This document shows, piece by piece, positions 6,108 to 6,479 of a stretch of DNA of 6,479 bases. A model generated the notes under the pieces. It saw only the letters and a list, made by a program, of their open reading frames with translations, was not told where the DNA came from and did no database searches. The stretch comes from JALOOB01 sp964387985 (GTDB lineage Bacteria > Chloroflexota > Anaerolineae > CG2-30-64-16). The stretch lies in NCBI GenBank assembly GCA_964387985.1, contig CAYLZG010000192.1, positions 1 through 6,479 of the forward strand, read 5' to 3'. The stretch's first letter is position 1; the number at the start of each line of letters is the position of its first letter. The position numbers were made by a program, and so were the translations under genes.

Positions 6108-6479
6108 TTATTGCTCTTGGACGCCTTTGACCTCAGATCCGAAGATGCCCGAGGGCACGAGGATCAGCACGATGACCATGACCACGGTGGGAATCACGTC
6201 TTCCCAGTTGATACCGAAGAACTGCTGTGTGGCGGTCTGCAACAGAGCAACGATGAATCCGCCGACTGCAGCGCCCGCGACGTTCCCCAGACCGGCCAGC
6301 ATGACCACGTACCATGAGAAATAGAGCGGCTTCAGCCCGACCGTCGGGTAAGCCTGAAACATGAAGAGCAAAGCGGCGCCAGCCATGGCAGCCGTGGCCG
6401 TGGCCAGGGCAAACGTCAGGGTGTGGATGAAGGTCAGGTTGATGCCGACCATCTGTGCGCCGGTCTCGTCCTGGGCGAC
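6108..6479 (-). CDS. livH: Branched-chain-amino-acid-type ABC transporter permease LivH, C-terminal part
   Basis: The last 123 codons of a LivH-family permease; the open frame runs off the right edge without a start codon. The visible part begins in the EAA-like cytoplasmic loop (AQDETGAQMVGINLTFIH, about visible residues 2-19). It continues with hydrophobic segments near 20-42, 54-82 and 95-110, including the characteristic VVMLAGLGNVAGAAVGG (58-74), and ends with the family-like VPSGIFGSEV near the C-terminus. LivH and LivM together form the membrane channel of the importer. The stop at 6108-6110 lies 19 nt before the livM start. LivH proteins are usually about 290-310 residues, so somewhat more than half is missing. 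Confidence 0.9.
   Translation of the reverse strand, partial: VAQDETGAQMVGINLTFIHTLTFALATATAAMAGAALLFMFQAYPTVGLKPLYFSWYVVMLAGLGNVAGAAVGGFIVALLQTATQQFFGINWEDVIPTVVMVIVLILVPSGIFGSEVKGVQEQ

Noticed and set aside
5141..6130. Plus-strand open frame of 329 codons
   Set aside because: It is antisense to livM; its extreme Gln/Asp/His/Gly content is the mirror of hydrophobic codons on the other strand.
1..6479. Cobalamin riboswitch or other structured RNA linked to the corrinoid genes
   Set aside because: No gap exceeds 38 nt, so there is no room for a cobalamin riboswitch within the window.

Overview
The window is a dense stretch of bacterial DNA, roughly 60% GC by eye. It holds eight genes, all on the minus strand, separated by 38 bases or fewer (one pair overlaps by 4 bases). 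I see no rRNA, tRNA, CRISPR array, insertion sequence, convincing promoter or rho-independent terminator. Protein types and base composition suggest a Gram-negative bacterium, probably a Pseudomonadota member, but this is a weak inference and no gene here fixes the taxon.

In transcription order, from the right edge to the left, the genes are: (1) the C-terminal third or so of a LivH-type ABC permease, cut by the window edge; (2) a complete LivM-type permease; (3) a 100-residue [2Fe-2S] protein of the HcnA / opine-oxidase small-subunit type; (4) a 525-residue FAD/NAD(P)-type oxidoreductase with a C-terminal BFD-like [2Fe-2S] domain (HcnB / OoxA type); (5) a 413-residue FAD oxidoreductase of the glycine/D-amino-acid oxidase (DAO) family (HcnC / OoxB type), which overlaps gene 4 by GTGA; (6) a methyltetrahydrofolate:corrinoid-type methyltransferase with a pterin-binding domain (AcsE/MtgA type); (7) a GntR/FCD-family regulator; (8) the first 90 codons of a corrinoid protein (MtgC/MtbC/MttC type), cut by the left edge. 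Gene 8 starts with GTG and is easy to miss.

Read together, this looks like one catabolic operon for a small, probably N-methylated, amino-acid-like compound. The Liv permeases would import it. A corrinoid protein plus a THF-linked methyltransferase would carry a methyl group from the substrate to tetrahydrofolate. That needs a substrate-specific methyltransferase, probably of the MttB superfamily, which is not in the window and may lie just beyond the left edge. The three-part iron-sulfur flavin oxidase would oxidise the demethylated (or partly demethylated) amine at the C-N bond and pass electrons onward. The GntR/FCD protein would sense the substrate or an intermediate. Each family assignment is well supported by motifs; the joint pathway and its substrate (for example a betaine such as proline betaine, hydroxyproline betaine or glycine betaine) are inferred from gene order only.

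Small features worth attention are a hairpin whose loop carries the Shine-Dalgarno sequence of the corrinoid gene, and a regulator that seems to lack one of the usual FCD metal-binding histidines.
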